From NCBI GenBank assembly GCA_027019265.1, contig JALUWX010000119.1, positions 1 to 64,000 on the forward strand: a stretch of DNA of 64,000 nucleotides, written 5' to 3'. The notes under the pieces were generated by a model that saw nothing but the letters and a program-made list of their open reading frames with translations, had not been told where the DNA came from and made no database searches. Below, in pieces: positions 18,098-27,226 of the stretch. The DNA comes from Phycisphaerales bacterium (GTDB lineage: Bacteria; Planctomycetota; Phycisphaerae; Phycisphaerales; UBA1924). The position numbers were made by a program, and so were the translations under genes. Numbering within the stretch: position 1 is the stretch's first letter; every line of letters starts with the position of its first letter.

Positions 18098-19990
18098 GTG
18101 AGTTCAGGGACGGACGACATCCAGGCACTGCCCGATTCCGAGGTCCTGGATGCGGTGCGTCGGGTGTGGGGGTTTGATGCGCTGCGCCCGATGCAGGCGA
18201 AGGCGATCGAGGCGGGGATCGAGGGTCGGGATTGCTTGGTGGTCCTCCCGACGGGAGGGGGGAAGTCGCTGTGCTACCAGGCGGTGCCCTTGGTGACGGG
18301 GAAGGTGTCGATCGTGGCTTCGCCGTTGATCGCGCTGATGCGGGACCAGGTGCGGGGGCTGGAGCTGTCGGGGTACAAAGCGGGGGCGCTGCATTCGGGG
18401 GTGGACCCGGAGGAGGCGCGGGAGATCATCACGGGCGCGTTCCAGGGGGAGATCAATCTGGTGTATGCGGCGCCCGAGCGGATGGTGACATCGGGGTTCA
18501 AAGCGATCGTCGCGGAGCTCGCGGATGCTGGTCGGTTGGGTTCGATCGTGGTGGACGAGGCGCACTGTATCAGTCAGTGGGGGCACGATTTCCGTCCCGA
18601 GTATCGGCGGATCGCGGAGCTCCGGGAAGTGGCGCCTGGGGTGAGTGTGCAGGCGTTTACGGCGACGGCGACCCCTCGGGTGCGCGAGGACATCGTGAAG
18701 CAGCTCGGGCTGGTCGATGCGGATGTCTTGGTTGGGACGTTCGATCGTCCGAACCTGACGTATCGGGTGCAGGCGCGGAACGATGCGGCGGGGCAGATCG
18801 GGGAAGCGGTTCGGAGGCACAGAGCGGCCGGCGACGGGGGTGGGACGATCGTGTACTGCATCTCGCGCAAGGAGACGGAGGGGCTTGCGGAGAAGCTGCG
18901 CGAGATCGGGCTCGATGCGATGGCGTATCACGCGGGGATGGACGAGCGGAAGCGGTCGAGGGTGGAGGAAGCGTTCAAGAACGAGACGCTGGACATTGTC
19001 GTTGCGACGGTGGCGTTCGGGATGGGGATCGATCGGTCGAATGTGCGGCTCGTGGTGCACGCGGCGCTCCCGAAGTCGATCGAGGCGTATCAGCAGGAGA
19101 CGGGACGCGCGGGGCGGGACGGGGAGCAGGCGGAGTGTTTGCTGCTGTACGGCGCGAGCGACAGCTCGAAGTGGGAACGGCTCATCGAGCGGAGCGCGAA
19201 TGAATCGGGGAGCGATCCGTCGGCGCAGCTCAAGCTGGTGCGCGAGATGCGCCGGTTGGTGTGCGGAGCGGGGTGTCGTCATCGGGCGTTGTCGGAGCAC
19301 TTCGGACAGGAGTACACGCCTCCGAAAGGTTCGCACACGTGCGGGGCGTGTGATATCTGTCTGGGGGAGACGGAGACGGACCCGGATTCGGTGCGGGTGG
19401 CGCAGGTGCTGATGTCCACGATCGCGCGGACGGATCAGCGGTACGGGGCGGCGTATATCGCGGACATCGTGCGCGGCGCGGACATTGCGGCGGTGCGGGA
19501 TCGGGGGCACGGGGATTTGTCCGTACGTGGGATGCTCAAGGGTCGGCGGAAGGCGCGGATCATCATGGATCTGGAGCAGCTGGTGTCGATGGGGGCGCTC
19601 GAACGGGTGATCGAGGAGCAGTTCGAGACGCTGCGATTCGGGGAGCGCGGGGTCGAGGTGATGCGCGGGGAGGTCCCGGTGACGCTGGTTGCGCCCGTGG
19701 GGACGGGGTCGGCGCGGGCGGAGCGATCGAAGCGCCAGGGTCGAGAGATGATCGCGCTGAGTGTCGAGGAGCGTGCGGTGTTCGAGTCGCTCCGGGAAAC
19801 GCGGATGCGTTTGGCGAAGGACAACGAGGTGCCGCCGTATGTGGTGTGCTCTGACGCGACGCTGCGCGAGCTGATCCGGGTGAACCCGAGCACGCTCGAG
19901 GGGATGCTGGACGTGAAGGGGATCGGTCGTGCGAAGATGGAAGCGTTCGGTGATGAGCTGCTGAGCGCGCTCAAGGAGGCGCAGGGATGA
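18098..19990 (+). CDS. recQ: ATP-dependent DNA helicase RecQ
   Basis: This is a 3'-5' helicase for recombination and replication-fork repair, 630 residues long. Helicase motifs are in order: Walker [13 protein letters not shown] (Lys at about 56), DEAH box [17 protein letters not shown], motif III FTATATP, and motifs V/VI with '[14 protein letters not shown]' and [10 protein letters not shown]. The RecQ-type zinc cysteines (CGAGCRH ... CGACDIC) and winged helix follow. The C-terminal 80 residues form an HRDC domain with '[15 protein letters not shown]'. I chose the GTG at 18098 because TATACT precedes it by six bases. It overlaps the acetyltransferase gene by 4 bp. Confidence 0.96.
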   Translation: MSSGTDDIQALPDSEVLDAVRRVWGFDALRPMQAKAIEAGIEGRDCLVVLPTGGGKSLCYQAVPLVTGKVSIVASPLIALMRDQVRGLELSGYKAGALHSGVDPEEAREIITGAFQGEINLVYAAPERMVTSGFKAIVAELADAGRLGSIVVDEAHCISQWGHDFRPEYRRIAELREVAPGVSVQAFTATATPRVREDIVKQLGLVDADVLVGTFDRPNLTYRVQARNDAAGQIGEAVRRHRAAGDGGGTIVYCISRKETEGLAEKLREIGLDAMAYHAGMDERKRSRVEEAFKNETLDIVVATVAFGMGIDRSNVRLVVHAALPKSIEAYQQETGRAGRDGEQAECLLLYGASDSSKWERLIERSANESGSDPSAQLKLVREMRRLVCGAGCRHRALSEHFGQEYTPPKGSHTCGACDICLGETETDPDSVRVAQVLMSTIARTDQRYGAAYIADIVRGADIAAVRDRGHGDLSVRGMLKGRRKARIIMDLEQLVSMGALERVIEEQFETLRFGERGVEVMRGEVPVTLVAPVGTGSARAERSKRQGREMIALSVEERAVFESLRETRMRLAKDNEVPPYVVCSDATLRELIRVNPSTLEGMLDVKGIGRAKMEAFGDELLSALKEAQG

Positions 19991-20463
19991 GCGGTGCGAC
20001 GGGTTCGGGATGGCGCGTTGTGGAGGTTCCGACGGCGGAGGTGCTGCCATTGCGTGCGATGGTGCTGCGCCCGGGGTGGGGGTCGGACATGTGCGAGATG
20101 CCCGGCGACACGAAGGCGGGGACGTTCCATCTCGGAGCGCGTCGGGATTCGGACGGCGCGATCCTCGCGGTGATGACGATGATGGTCGATGACACCCCCG
20201 CTGCTGGATCGTTGACTCCTGCGCCGGCGTGGCGGATCCGGGGGATGGCTTCTCATCCGGAGGCGCGGGGGATGGGGTGCGGGAAGGCGCTTGTGGTTGA
20301 GGGGTGCGCGCGGGTGTGGGGTGAGCGGAAGGACCCGGTGTGGTGCAACGCGCGGCGGGTTGCGTACGGGTTTTACGAGAAGCTCGGGTTCCGGTTCGAG
20401 GGGGGGGAGTTCGAGATCGAGGGGATCGGGCCGCACATGGTGATGGTGCGGGATCCGGAGTGA
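19987..20463 (+). CDS. GNAT family N-acetyltransferase
   Basis: This 158-residue single-domain protein has the GNAT core: the acetyl-CoA loop [20 protein letters not shown] (about residues 83-102, matching V/I-x-x-x-x-Q/R-x-x-G-x-G/A) and the closing '[19 protein letters not shown]' strand-helix typical of the fold. The substrate is unknown. Its start overlaps the recQ stop as ATGA, so it is translationally coupled to a DNA helicase. It ends 7 bp before the convergent terC gene. Confidence 0.88.
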   Translation: MSGATGSGWRVVEVPTAEVLPLRAMVLRPGWGSDMCEMPGDTKAGTFHLGARRDSDGAILAVMTMMVDDTPAAGSLTPAPAWRIRGMASHPEARGMGCGKALVVEGCARVWGERKDPVWCNARRVAYGFYEKLGFRFEGGEFEIEGIGPHMVMVRDPE

Positions 20464-20470
20464 GTCGATC

Positions 20471-21298
20471 TCAGTGCTGGCTCTGCGCGGCGCGTTTCTT
20501 GGCGCGTCGGTGTCCGGCTTTCATATTGATGAGCTCGAGCACGAACGCGAAGACGATCGCGAAGTAGATGTACCCTCGGTTGAAGTGCTCGCCGATCCCT
20601 TCGGCGACGAGCAGGACCCCGATGAGGACGAGGAAGGCGAGGGCGAGGGTCTTCATCGTGGGGTGGGTGTTGACGAAGCTCGCGATGGGTCCCGCGAACC
20701 CGATCATGACGATGATCGCGATGACGACGGCGAGCGCCATGATGGGGTAGTGGGTCGTCATCCCGACGGCGGTGATGACGGAGTCGAGGGAGAAGACGAG
20801 GTCGAGGAGCATGATCTGCATGAGGACCTTGCCCACGGTGGCGACGGGTTTTTTGAGCCCGGGGCGGACGGTGGGGTCGTGCGCGTGGGCGCCTGCATCG
20901 TCGATGAGGTGATGGATCTCGGAGACGGCTTTGTAGATGAGGAAGAGCCCGCCTCCGAGGAGGAGGAAGGACTTGCCCGAGAAGTCGCGCCCGAGGACGG
21001 TGACCCAGGGGTCGGTGAGTTTGACGATCCAGTAGGCGAGCCCCAGGAGGATGAGGCGCATGACCATCGCGAGGAGGAGCCCGATGGTGCGGACCCGGGC
21101 GCGTTTCTCTTCGGGGAGCCGATCGGCGATGATCGCGATGAAGACGACGTTGTCGATCCCGAGGACGACCTCGAGGACGGTCAGGGTGAGGAGGGCCATG
21201 AGCCCGGCGACAGTGAAGAGCCCGGCGTCGCTCGGGGTGGGCGCAGCGGCCGCGGATTCGGAGAGGAAGGCGAGGGTTGTGAGGGCTGATTCGCTCAT
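20471..21298 (-). CDS. TerC family integral membrane protein
   Basis: This 275-residue protein has about seven hydrophobic segments and the TerC signature LEVVLGIDNVVFIAIIADRLP near residues 42-62. A matching second half repeats Asp in the membrane ('VFSLDSVITAVGMTTH'). TerC proteins are linked to metal-ion (manganese) export in several bacteria; that role is family knowledge, not shown here. It starts 6 bp after nuoN and continues the nuoJKLMN operon. A His/Asp-rich loop (HHLIDDAGAHAHDP) recalls the His-rich segments of its Nuo neighbours. Confidence 0.9.
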   Translation of the reverse strand: MSESALTTLAFLSESAAAAPTPSDAGLFTVAGLMALLTLTVLEVVLGIDNVVFIAIIADRLPEEKRARVRTIGLLLAMVMRLILLGLAYWIVKLTDPWVTVLGRDFSGKSFLLLGGGLFLIYKAVSEIHHLIDDAGAHAHDPTVRPGLKKPVATVGKVLMQIMLLDLVFSLDSVITAVGMTTHYPIMALAVVIAIIVMIGFAGPIASFVNTHPTMKTLALAFLVLIGVLLVAEGIGEHFNRGYIYFAIVFAFVLELINMKAGHRRAKKRAAQSQH

Positions 21299-21304
21299 GG
21301 ACGA

Positions 21305-22882
21305 TCAGCTGTCGTGGTCGTCGTCGTGGTGGAGATCGGTCTCGGCGTGCGCGTCGTGGAGGTCGTCGTGGGTGATGACGGGACGATCGATACGGGCTGC
21401 GCGTTGCGCGGCGCTGGCCATCGGTTGCGCGACGAGGAGGAGGACGACGACCCCTGCTGCTGAGCAGAGGGCGGCGATGCGCCGGCCGGCGTAGCGCGAT
21501 GAGGTGACGATGGGCGCGGGGCCTTGTCCCTTGTCGAGGTACGCGACGGCGACGAGGCGGAGGTAGTAGACGGCGCCGATGGCGCTGTTGATCCCGAGGA
21601 TGACGACGATGGGGATCTGTCCGGCGCTGACGCCCGACGCGAAGAGCCCGAGCTTCCCGACGAACCCGAGGAGGGGGGGGAATCCGAGCATGGAGAGGGC
21701 GCAGAGGATGACGGTCCATCCGAGGACGGGGTGGGTCTTGGCGAGTCCGCGGAGGCACTCGATGTCGTCGGCTTCTTCGTCCTTGCGGGTTTCGAGGGCG
21801 CCGAGGACGGCGAAGACCCCGACGGACATGACGCCGTAGACGGCGAGGTAGAAGAGGACGGCGGCGAGGCCGTTTCGGTAGAAGGGTGCGCCGGCTTCAC
21901 CGGGGCCGGCGAGGATCCCGACGAGCATGTACCCGGAGTGGGCGATGGAGGAGTACGCGAGGATGCGCTTCACGGAGGACTGGAGGAGCGCGAGGATGTT
22001 CCCCGCGAACATGGTGACGGCGGCGACGATCCAGAGGGTGGATTCGACGGTCTCGGGGAGGTGGCCTCCCTCGCGCCATCCGACGGCGGCGGTGATGGCG
22101 ATGATCCCGAGGAACCCGGCGCACTTGGGGACGAATGCGAGCATGGCGCTGACGGGGGCTGCGGCGCCCTGGTAGACGTCGGGGGTGTAGAAGTGCATGG
22201 GGAAGGCGGCGATCTTGAAGCAGAGCCCGAGGAGCGCGACGAGGATCCCGGCGGTCCCGATCGGGGAGAGCCCGTGGGTCGCGAAGTGCTGCGCGATCTC
22301 GGCGAGGTTGGTGGAACCGGTCGCGCCGTAGATGAGGGCGAACCCGTAGAGGAAGATGGCGGCGCCCAGCGCGCCGAGGAAGAAGTACTTCACGCTCGCT
22401 TCGTGGGACTTGTTGGACTGGGTCGAGATGGCGACCATGATGTAGGTGGGGAGGGAGGTGAGTTCGAGGGCGAGGAAGAGCCAGATGAGGTCGTCGGCGC
22501 TGGCGGTGAGCATGAGCCCGGTGATGGAGAAGAGGAAGAACGCGTAGAACTCGCCGCGGTTGGAGCGGAGGGGGAGGAAGGGTTTGCCTTCGTCCACGTC
22601 GCGCTCGAGCTGACGATCGACGACCCCGGAGAGGTTGACGAGGAGGAGGAGCCCGATGAACCCGATCATGGCCTTTGCGTAGGGGGCGATGGTCGGGAGG
22701 AGGGCGCCGGGGGTGGGTTCGGTGTTGAGCCCGATCATGGCGGCGATGAAGAGGGCGATCGCGGCGATCCAGGGGGTGATCTCGCGCAGGGCGCGGGAGG
22801 GCCATTGACCCGTGATCATCACGACGCAGGTCGCGATGAACAGGACGATCTCGGGGACGATGAGCGCGAGCTTCTCGTTCAC
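21305..22882 (-). CDS. nuoN: NADH-quinone oxidoreductase subunit N
   Basis: An antiporter-like proton-pumping subunit of Complex I, 525 residues with about 14 membrane segments. The family core is visible in 'FFLGALGAAIFLYGFALIYG', then 'PFQMWxPDVYxGAPxP'-type sequence (here AAFPMHFYTPDVYQGAAAP) and 'ILAYSSIAHSGYMLVG'. The GTG start at 22882 overlaps the nuoM stop as GTGA, matching the other junctions in the operon. The C-terminus ends in a His/Asp-rich tail (LHHDDDHDS) not usual for NuoN. It is the last nuo gene, followed 6 bp later by terC. Confidence 0.95.
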   Translation of the reverse strand: MNEKLALIVPEIVLFIATCVVMITGQWPSRALREITPWIAAIALFIAAMIGLNTEPTPGALLPTIAPYAKAMIGFIGLLLLVNLSGVVDRQLERDVDEGKPFLPLRSNRGEFYAFFLFSITGLMLTASADDLIWLFLALELTSLPTYIMVAISTQSNKSHEASVKYFFLGALGAAIFLYGFALIYGATGSTNLAEIAQHFATHGLSPIGTAGILVALLGLCFKIAAFPMHFYTPDVYQGAAAPVSAMLAFVPKCAGFLGIIAITAAVGWREGGHLPETVESTLWIVAAVTMFAGNILALLQSSVKRILAYSSIAHSGYMLVGILAGPGEAGAPFYRNGLAAVLFYLAVYGVMSVGVFAVLGALETRKDEEADDIECLRGLAKTHPVLGWTVILCALSMLGFPPLLGFVGKLGLFASGVSAGQIPIVVILGINSAIGAVYYLRLVAVAYLDKGQGPAPIVTSSRYAGRRIAALCSAAGVVVLLLVAQPMASAAQRAARIDRPVITHDDLHDAHAETDLHHDDDHDS

Positions 22883-24546
22883 GGCGTGACCCCCATGGTG
22901 ATCGTGTCGTGGTGGGTGGTGGACTCGGCGTGATCGCCCGATTGGTGGTCCATGTGGTGCTCGGGGTGGTCGTCGATGCGCGGTGCGGCGGCGCCCGAAG
23001 CGGCTTCGACGTGCGCGATGGTTGCGTTGACGGGCTGCTCGATGGCATCGAGGAGGTAGACGGGCTTGAGCCCGAAGACGAGACACCCGAGCGCGAGGGG
23101 GATGAGGGTCCAGATCTCGCGTTTGTTCAGGTCCGCGGGGAGGACGGGGTGCGCGTGGTGGTCCTTGGGTTCACGGTACGGGCCGAAGCAGATCTTCCCG
23201 ACCATGTAGAGGAGGTACATCGCGGCGATGACCATCCCGGTCCCGGCGAAGACGGCGAACCAGGGGCCCAGGGTGACGCCCCATGCGCCGGGTTCGCCCA
23301 TCGCGGTCCAGGTTGCGTCGGCTTGGAACGCGGCGATGAGGCAGAGGAGTTCGGAGGGGAACCCGTTGAGACCCGGGAGTCCGACGCTCGCCATCGCGAA
23401 GAAGACCATGAAGAAGGACCAGACGGGCATTTTGGACGCGAGCCCCCCCACTGTGTTCATGTCGCGCGTGTGGTAGCGCTCGTACATGAACCCGATCATG
23501 AGGAAGAGCCCACCTGTAGAGAGCCCGTGGGAGAGCATGTAGAGGACGGACCCGGACAGACCCGACGCGTTGACTGCGGCGAGCCCGAGGACACAGAATC
23601 CGAGGTGGGAGACGGAGGAGTACGCGACGAGCTTCTTGATGTCGGTCTGGACCCAGCAGATGAGCCCGGCGTAGATGATCCCGATGACGGAGAGGGTCGC
23701 AATCATGGGCGCGTATTCGACGAACGCGCCGGGGACGACGGGGATCGCGAAGCGGAGGATCCCGTAGGTACCGAGCTTCAGGAGCACACCCGCGAGGATG
23801 ACGGAGCCCGCGGTGGGGGCTTCGGTGTGCGCGAGGGGGAGCCAGGTGTGGACGGGGAAGAGGGGGACCTTGACGGCGAAGCCTGCGAGCATGGCTCCGA
23901 GCACGAGGGCTTGGTGCTCGACGGGCATGCGCGGGGCGATGGCGGTGATGATCCCGATGTCGAGGGTCCAGAGCCCGGTCTCGCGCGCCACGAAGGTGAC
24001 GACGAAGAAGAGGCCGGCGAGGGTGATCATGGAGCCCGTGAAGGTGTAGAGGAAGAACTTGGTGGAGGCGGCGACCCGGTTGGTGGAGCCGAAGACCCGG
24101 ATGAGGATGAACATGGGGAGAAGGGTGAACTCGAAGCAGATGTAGAAGAGGAGGAGGTCGCGCGCGGCGAAGACCCCGACCATGGCTGCTTGGAGGACCA
24201 GGAGCCAGGAGTAGTACATGCGCCGGTTGGTCGTGATTGCGGTTTTGGAAGCAGCGACGACGATCGGTCCCAAGAGCGCGGTGAGCGCGATGAGGAGGAC
24301 GGCGATGGAGTCGGTCCCGATGGAGAGCTTGAGTCCGAGCGCTTCGACCCAGGTGATGCTCGCGGCGCCCTGGAACATCGACGCATGGCTGAAGTCGAAG
24401 TTCATGAGCATGAAGACGGCGGGGATGAGCGTGAGGATCATCGTCCGCCAGGCCGACTGGTATGCGCCTTCTTCCCGATCGAACGCGACGAGGAGTGCGC
24501 CGAGGAGGGGGAGGGCGATGAGGAGGAGTGTCCAGATGGCGCTCAC
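22879..24546 (-). CDS. nuoM: NADH-quinone oxidoreductase subunit M
   Basis: A 555-residue antiporter-like subunit of Complex I. Conserved NuoM features include the 'FYICFEFTLLPMFILI' segment with the buried Glu, 'KVPLFPVHTWLPLAHTEAPT' and KKLVAYSSVSHLGF. The GTG start at 24546 overlaps the nuoL stop by 4 bp (GTGA). The C-terminal 45 residues are rich in His and Asp (for example DDHPEHHMDH), an extension beyond the normal membrane domain. It translocates protons as part of the membrane arm; the electron-input arm genes are absent here. Confidence 0.95.
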   Translation of the reverse strand: MSAIWTLLLIALPLLGALLVAFDREEGAYQSAWRTMILTLIPAVFMLMNFDFSHASMFQGAASITWVEALGLKLSIGTDSIAVLLIALTALLGPIVVAASKTAITTNRRMYYSWLLVLQAAMVGVFAARDLLLFYICFEFTLLPMFILIRVFGSTNRVAASTKFFLYTFTGSMITLAGLFFVVTFVARETGLWTLDIGIITAIAPRMPVEHQALVLGAMLAGFAVKVPLFPVHTWLPLAHTEAPTAGSVILAGVLLKLGTYGILRFAIPVVPGAFVEYAPMIATLSVIGIIYAGLICWVQTDIKKLVAYSSVSHLGFCVLGLAAVNASGLSGSVLYMLSHGLSTGGLFLMIGFMYERYHTRDMNTVGGLASKMPVWSFFMVFFAMASVGLPGLNGFPSELLCLIAAFQADATWTAMGEPGAWGVTLGPWFAVFAGTGMVIAAMYLLYMVGKICFGPYREPKDHHAHPVLPADLNKREIWTLIPLALGCLVFGLKPVYLLDAIEQPVNATIAHVEAASGAAAPRIDDHPEHHMDHQSGDHAESTTHHDTITMGVTP

Positions 24547-26867
24547 GAGAGGCCTCCTTGCGCGATGAGCACGAAGACGACGAGGAGGAGGATCGCGACT
24601 CCGCCGGCCATGGAGACGGCGTAGCCCTGGAGGACACCCGATTGGCTCGGACGGACGATCCATGCGCCGACGCGCGGGAGGATCCCGAAGAGGTTGACGA
24701 TCCCGTCGATCACCAGCTTGTCGAACCAGTGGAGGACGTGGGAGAAGATCCGGAGGGGGGTCACGATGACGGCCCAGTAGATCTCATCCACGTACCACTT
24801 GTGCTCGGCCCATTTGGGGATGGGGCCGAAGAGTCGTGCGATGGGGTCCATCTTGCATGTGGCGGCTTCGGTGCGCCCGAAGAGGTGGAGGAACCATGCG
24901 AGGGCGATCCCGATGACCCCGACGACACCCGAGATGTAGTACATCATCTTGTGGGGGTCTCCTCCGAAGAGGGGGACGGTCTGCGCGTGTTCGATGGTTC
25001 CACGGGGTCCGACGCCGGCGGCTGGGGCGGCGTGGTCGGAGCCGTGATCGTCTGGCGCGTGGGCGTCGTCGTCGTGCGAATCGTGGGCGGCGTGGAAGGC
25101 GTGTTCGGAGTAGGGGGAAGAGAAGGCGGCCGTCGAGGACATGACCATCGTCTCGGCGTAGTGCTTGGTGTGCTTGTCGGAGGATCCTCCGACGATGTAG
25201 AGACCGGATGCGGCGAGTGAGGCGATGGTGAGGGTCGCGAGGACGGTGTTGATCGCCCAGCCCGGCGCGTGGGGGTGGAAGTGGTCGCTGTGGTGATCGC
25301 CGTTCTGACCTGCGTCGTGGTGGTGTTGCTCGCCGTGGGCGTCGTTGTCGTGATCGTGGTCGTGGGCTTCGTCGCCGGGGTGGTATTCGACGGGTCCCAT
25401 GAAGACCCGGAAGAAGACCCGGAACGTGTAGTACGCGGTGAGCCCGGCGGTGAAGATCAGGATCCATCCGAGGAGTTCGTACCCGGGGGTGACGAAGGCC
25501 TCGGCGAGGATGGTGTCCTTGGAGAAGTAGCCCGCGGTGAAGGGGACACCCGCGAGGTTGATACACCCGACGAGCATCCCGATGGTGACGATGCCCCAGC
25601 CCTTGACCTGGCGTAGGCCGGAGAGCTTGCGGAGGTCGAGCTGGCCGGCGAATCCGTGCATGACGGCGCCGCAGCAGAGGAAGAGGAGGGCTTTGAAGAA
25701 GGCGTGGGTGAGGACGTGGTAGACGCCGCCCGTGGGGGTGAGGACCCCGAGCCCGGCGAACATGTAGCCCAGCTGGGAGACGGTGGAGTAGGCCATGATG
25801 CGCTTGATGTCGAACTGCGCCATTCCGATGGTCGCGGCGAGGAGGGCGGTGATGGTGCCGATCCATGCGACGATGGGGAGCGCGTGCTCGGAGGCGATGA
25901 AGAGGGGGTAGGTGCGCGCGATGAGGTAGACCCCGGCGGTGACCATGGTCGCGGCGTGGATGAGCGCGGAGACGGGGGTCGGGCCTTCCATCGCATCGGG
26001 GAGCCAGACGTAGAGGGGGAACTGGGCGGACTTACCGAAAGCACCGACCATGAGGAGGAGCGGGATCCACTGCGCGGTCGCGGGGATGGCGCTGAAGTTG
26101 CCCACGCTTGCGTATTCGACGTAGGAGAGGAGCTTGGGGTCGCTAAAGAGCTTGGCGTATTCGAGGGTTCCGAAGTGGACGAAGGTGAGGTAGACGCCGA
26201 GGGCGAGCCCGAGGTCGCCGATGCGGTTGACGATGAAGGCTTTCTTGGCGGCGGCGACGGCTTCGGGCTTCTTGTAGAAGTACCCGATCAGGAGGTACGA
26301 GCAGAGCCCCACCCCTTCCCAGCCCAGGTAGAGCATGAGGAAGTTGTCGCCCATGACGAGACAGGCCATCGAGAAGACGAAGAGCCCGAAGGCGGCGAAG
26401 AAGCGGCAGTACCCGAGCCCCACGTCGTGGGACATGTATTCGGAGGCGTAGAGCGCGATGAGGGTCGCGAGCCCGGTGACGAAGAGCATCCAGTAGATGG
26501 AGAGGGTGTCGATGTAGAAGGAGAAGTTCGCGATGAGGGAGCCGTGGGAGTCGGTGTGGACCTGGATCCAGTCGAAGGCCTTGACGGTGTAGGGGGTGCC
26601 GTCGTAGGAGATGTACATCGAGACGGTAAAGAGGAACGCGATGAAGCACGCGATGACGGTGGTCCAGGCGGGTTGTTTGGATTTGACCCCGAGTGCGGCG
26701 GCGAGGCCGGAGATGATGCTCGCGAGGAGGGGGAGCCCGACGATGAGGAGGATCCAGCTCGGACCGGAGCCGATCTCGGTGTGGGCAGCGTGTCCGTGCG
26801 CGTCGGGCGCGAGCATAGCGGTGCTGCTGAGGACGGGTTCGAGGATGGATGTGAGCGAGGTGATCAC
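24543..26867 (-). CDS. nuoL: NADH-quinone oxidoreductase subunit L
   Basis: The largest antiporter-like subunit, with the long lateral helix, is 774 residues here against about 610 in E. coli. The NuoL core is plain: 'LMLYLGWEGVGLCSYLLIG', 'GKSAQFPLYVWLPDAMEGPT', PVSALIHAATMVTAGVYL and 'DIKRIMAYSTVSQLGYMF'. The extra length comes from two insertions rich in His and Asp (for example HDHDHDNDAHGEQHHHD and a later DDDAHAPDDHGSDH), plus a His-containing N-terminal stretch. The GTG at 26867 overlaps the nuoK stop (GTGA). The in-frame Met 18 bp upstream is inside nuoK and is not used. Confidence 0.95.
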   Translation of the reverse strand: MITSLTSILEPVLSSTAMLAPDAHGHAAHTEIGSGPSWILLIVGLPLLASIISGLAAALGVKSKQPAWTTVIACFIAFLFTVSMYISYDGTPYTVKAFDWIQVHTDSHGSLIANFSFYIDTLSIYWMLFVTGLATLIALYASEYMSHDVGLGYCRFFAAFGLFVFSMACLVMGDNFLMLYLGWEGVGLCSYLLIGYFYKKPEAVAAAKKAFIVNRIGDLGLALGVYLTFVHFGTLEYAKLFSDPKLLSYVEYASVGNFSAIPATAQWIPLLLMVGAFGKSAQFPLYVWLPDAMEGPTPVSALIHAATMVTAGVYLIARTYPLFIASEHALPIVAWIGTITALLAATIGMAQFDIKRIMAYSTVSQLGYMFAGLGVLTPTGGVYHVLTHAFFKALLFLCCGAVMHGFAGQLDLRKLSGLRQVKGWGIVTIGMLVGCINLAGVPFTAGYFSKDTILAEAFVTPGYELLGWILIFTAGLTAYYTFRVFFRVFMGPVEYHPGDEAHDHDHDNDAHGEQHHHDAGQNGDHHSDHFHPHAPGWAINTVLATLTIASLAASGLYIVGGSSDKHTKHYAETMVMSSTAAFSSPYSEHAFHAAHDSHDDDAHAPDDHGSDHAAPAAGVGPRGTIEHAQTVPLFGGDPHKMMYYISGVVGVIGIALAWFLHLFGRTEAATCKMDPIARLFGPIPKWAEHKWYVDEIYWAVIVTPLRIFSHVLHWFDKLVIDGIVNLFGILPRVGAWIVRPSQSGVLQGYAVSMAGGVAILLLVVFVLIAQGGLS

Positions 26868-27226
26868 CCGTTGAGTTCCTTCCACGCCTGGGACGAGAGG
26901 GTTTCGCGATGGCGGAACAGGAGGACGACGAGCGCGAGCGCCATGGCTGCTTCAGCGGCGGCGACGCACAGGACGAAGATGACGAAGGTCTGGCCGTCGG
27001 CGCCGAGGTGGTGACGGCCGAAGGCGATGAGGGCGAGCCCTGCGCCTTGGAACATGAGCTCGGTGCAGAGGAACATGACGATCATGTTGCGCCGGGTCAT
27101 GAACCCGACGAGCCCCATGACGAACATGGCGGCGGAGACGAAGAGGTAGTGCGCGAGGGTCGCGTTTCCGACCGCTTCGGGGAAGGCGAGTTGGAGGGGG
27201 GTGATGAGGTCGATCATGTGGTTCAT
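26864..27226 (-). CDS. nuoK: NADH-quinone oxidoreductase subunit K
   Basis: This 120-residue, three-helix membrane subunit shows the NuoK signature 'GFMTRRNMIVMFLCTELMFQ' with the membrane-embedded Glu, and 'VFVLCVAAAEAAMALALVV'-type sequence with the second conserved Glu (here IFVLCVAAAEAAMALAL). Size is close to the family norm (about 100). The ATG at 27226 overlaps the nuoJ stop (ATGA). It takes part in proton translocation between the quinone site and the NuoN/M/L chain. Confidence 0.95.
   Translation of the reverse strand: MNHMIDLITPLQLAFPEAVGNATLAHYLFVSAAMFVMGLVGFMTRRNMIVMFLCTELMFQGAGLALIAFGRHHLGADGQTFVIFVLCVAAAEAAMALALVVLLFRHRETLSSQAWKELNG

Noticed and set aside
15255-18101. A 948-residue open frame on the plus strand opposite ppc
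   Set aside because: It is rich in Gly, Asp, Glu and Val with no recognisable domain, and it mirrors ppc, which has clear PEPC motifs. GC-rich third positions of a real gene readily open the antisense frame.
21524-22933. A 469-residue Asp/Glu/Gly-rich open frame opposite nuoN
   Set aside because: Antisense shadow of a well-conserved Complex I subunit.
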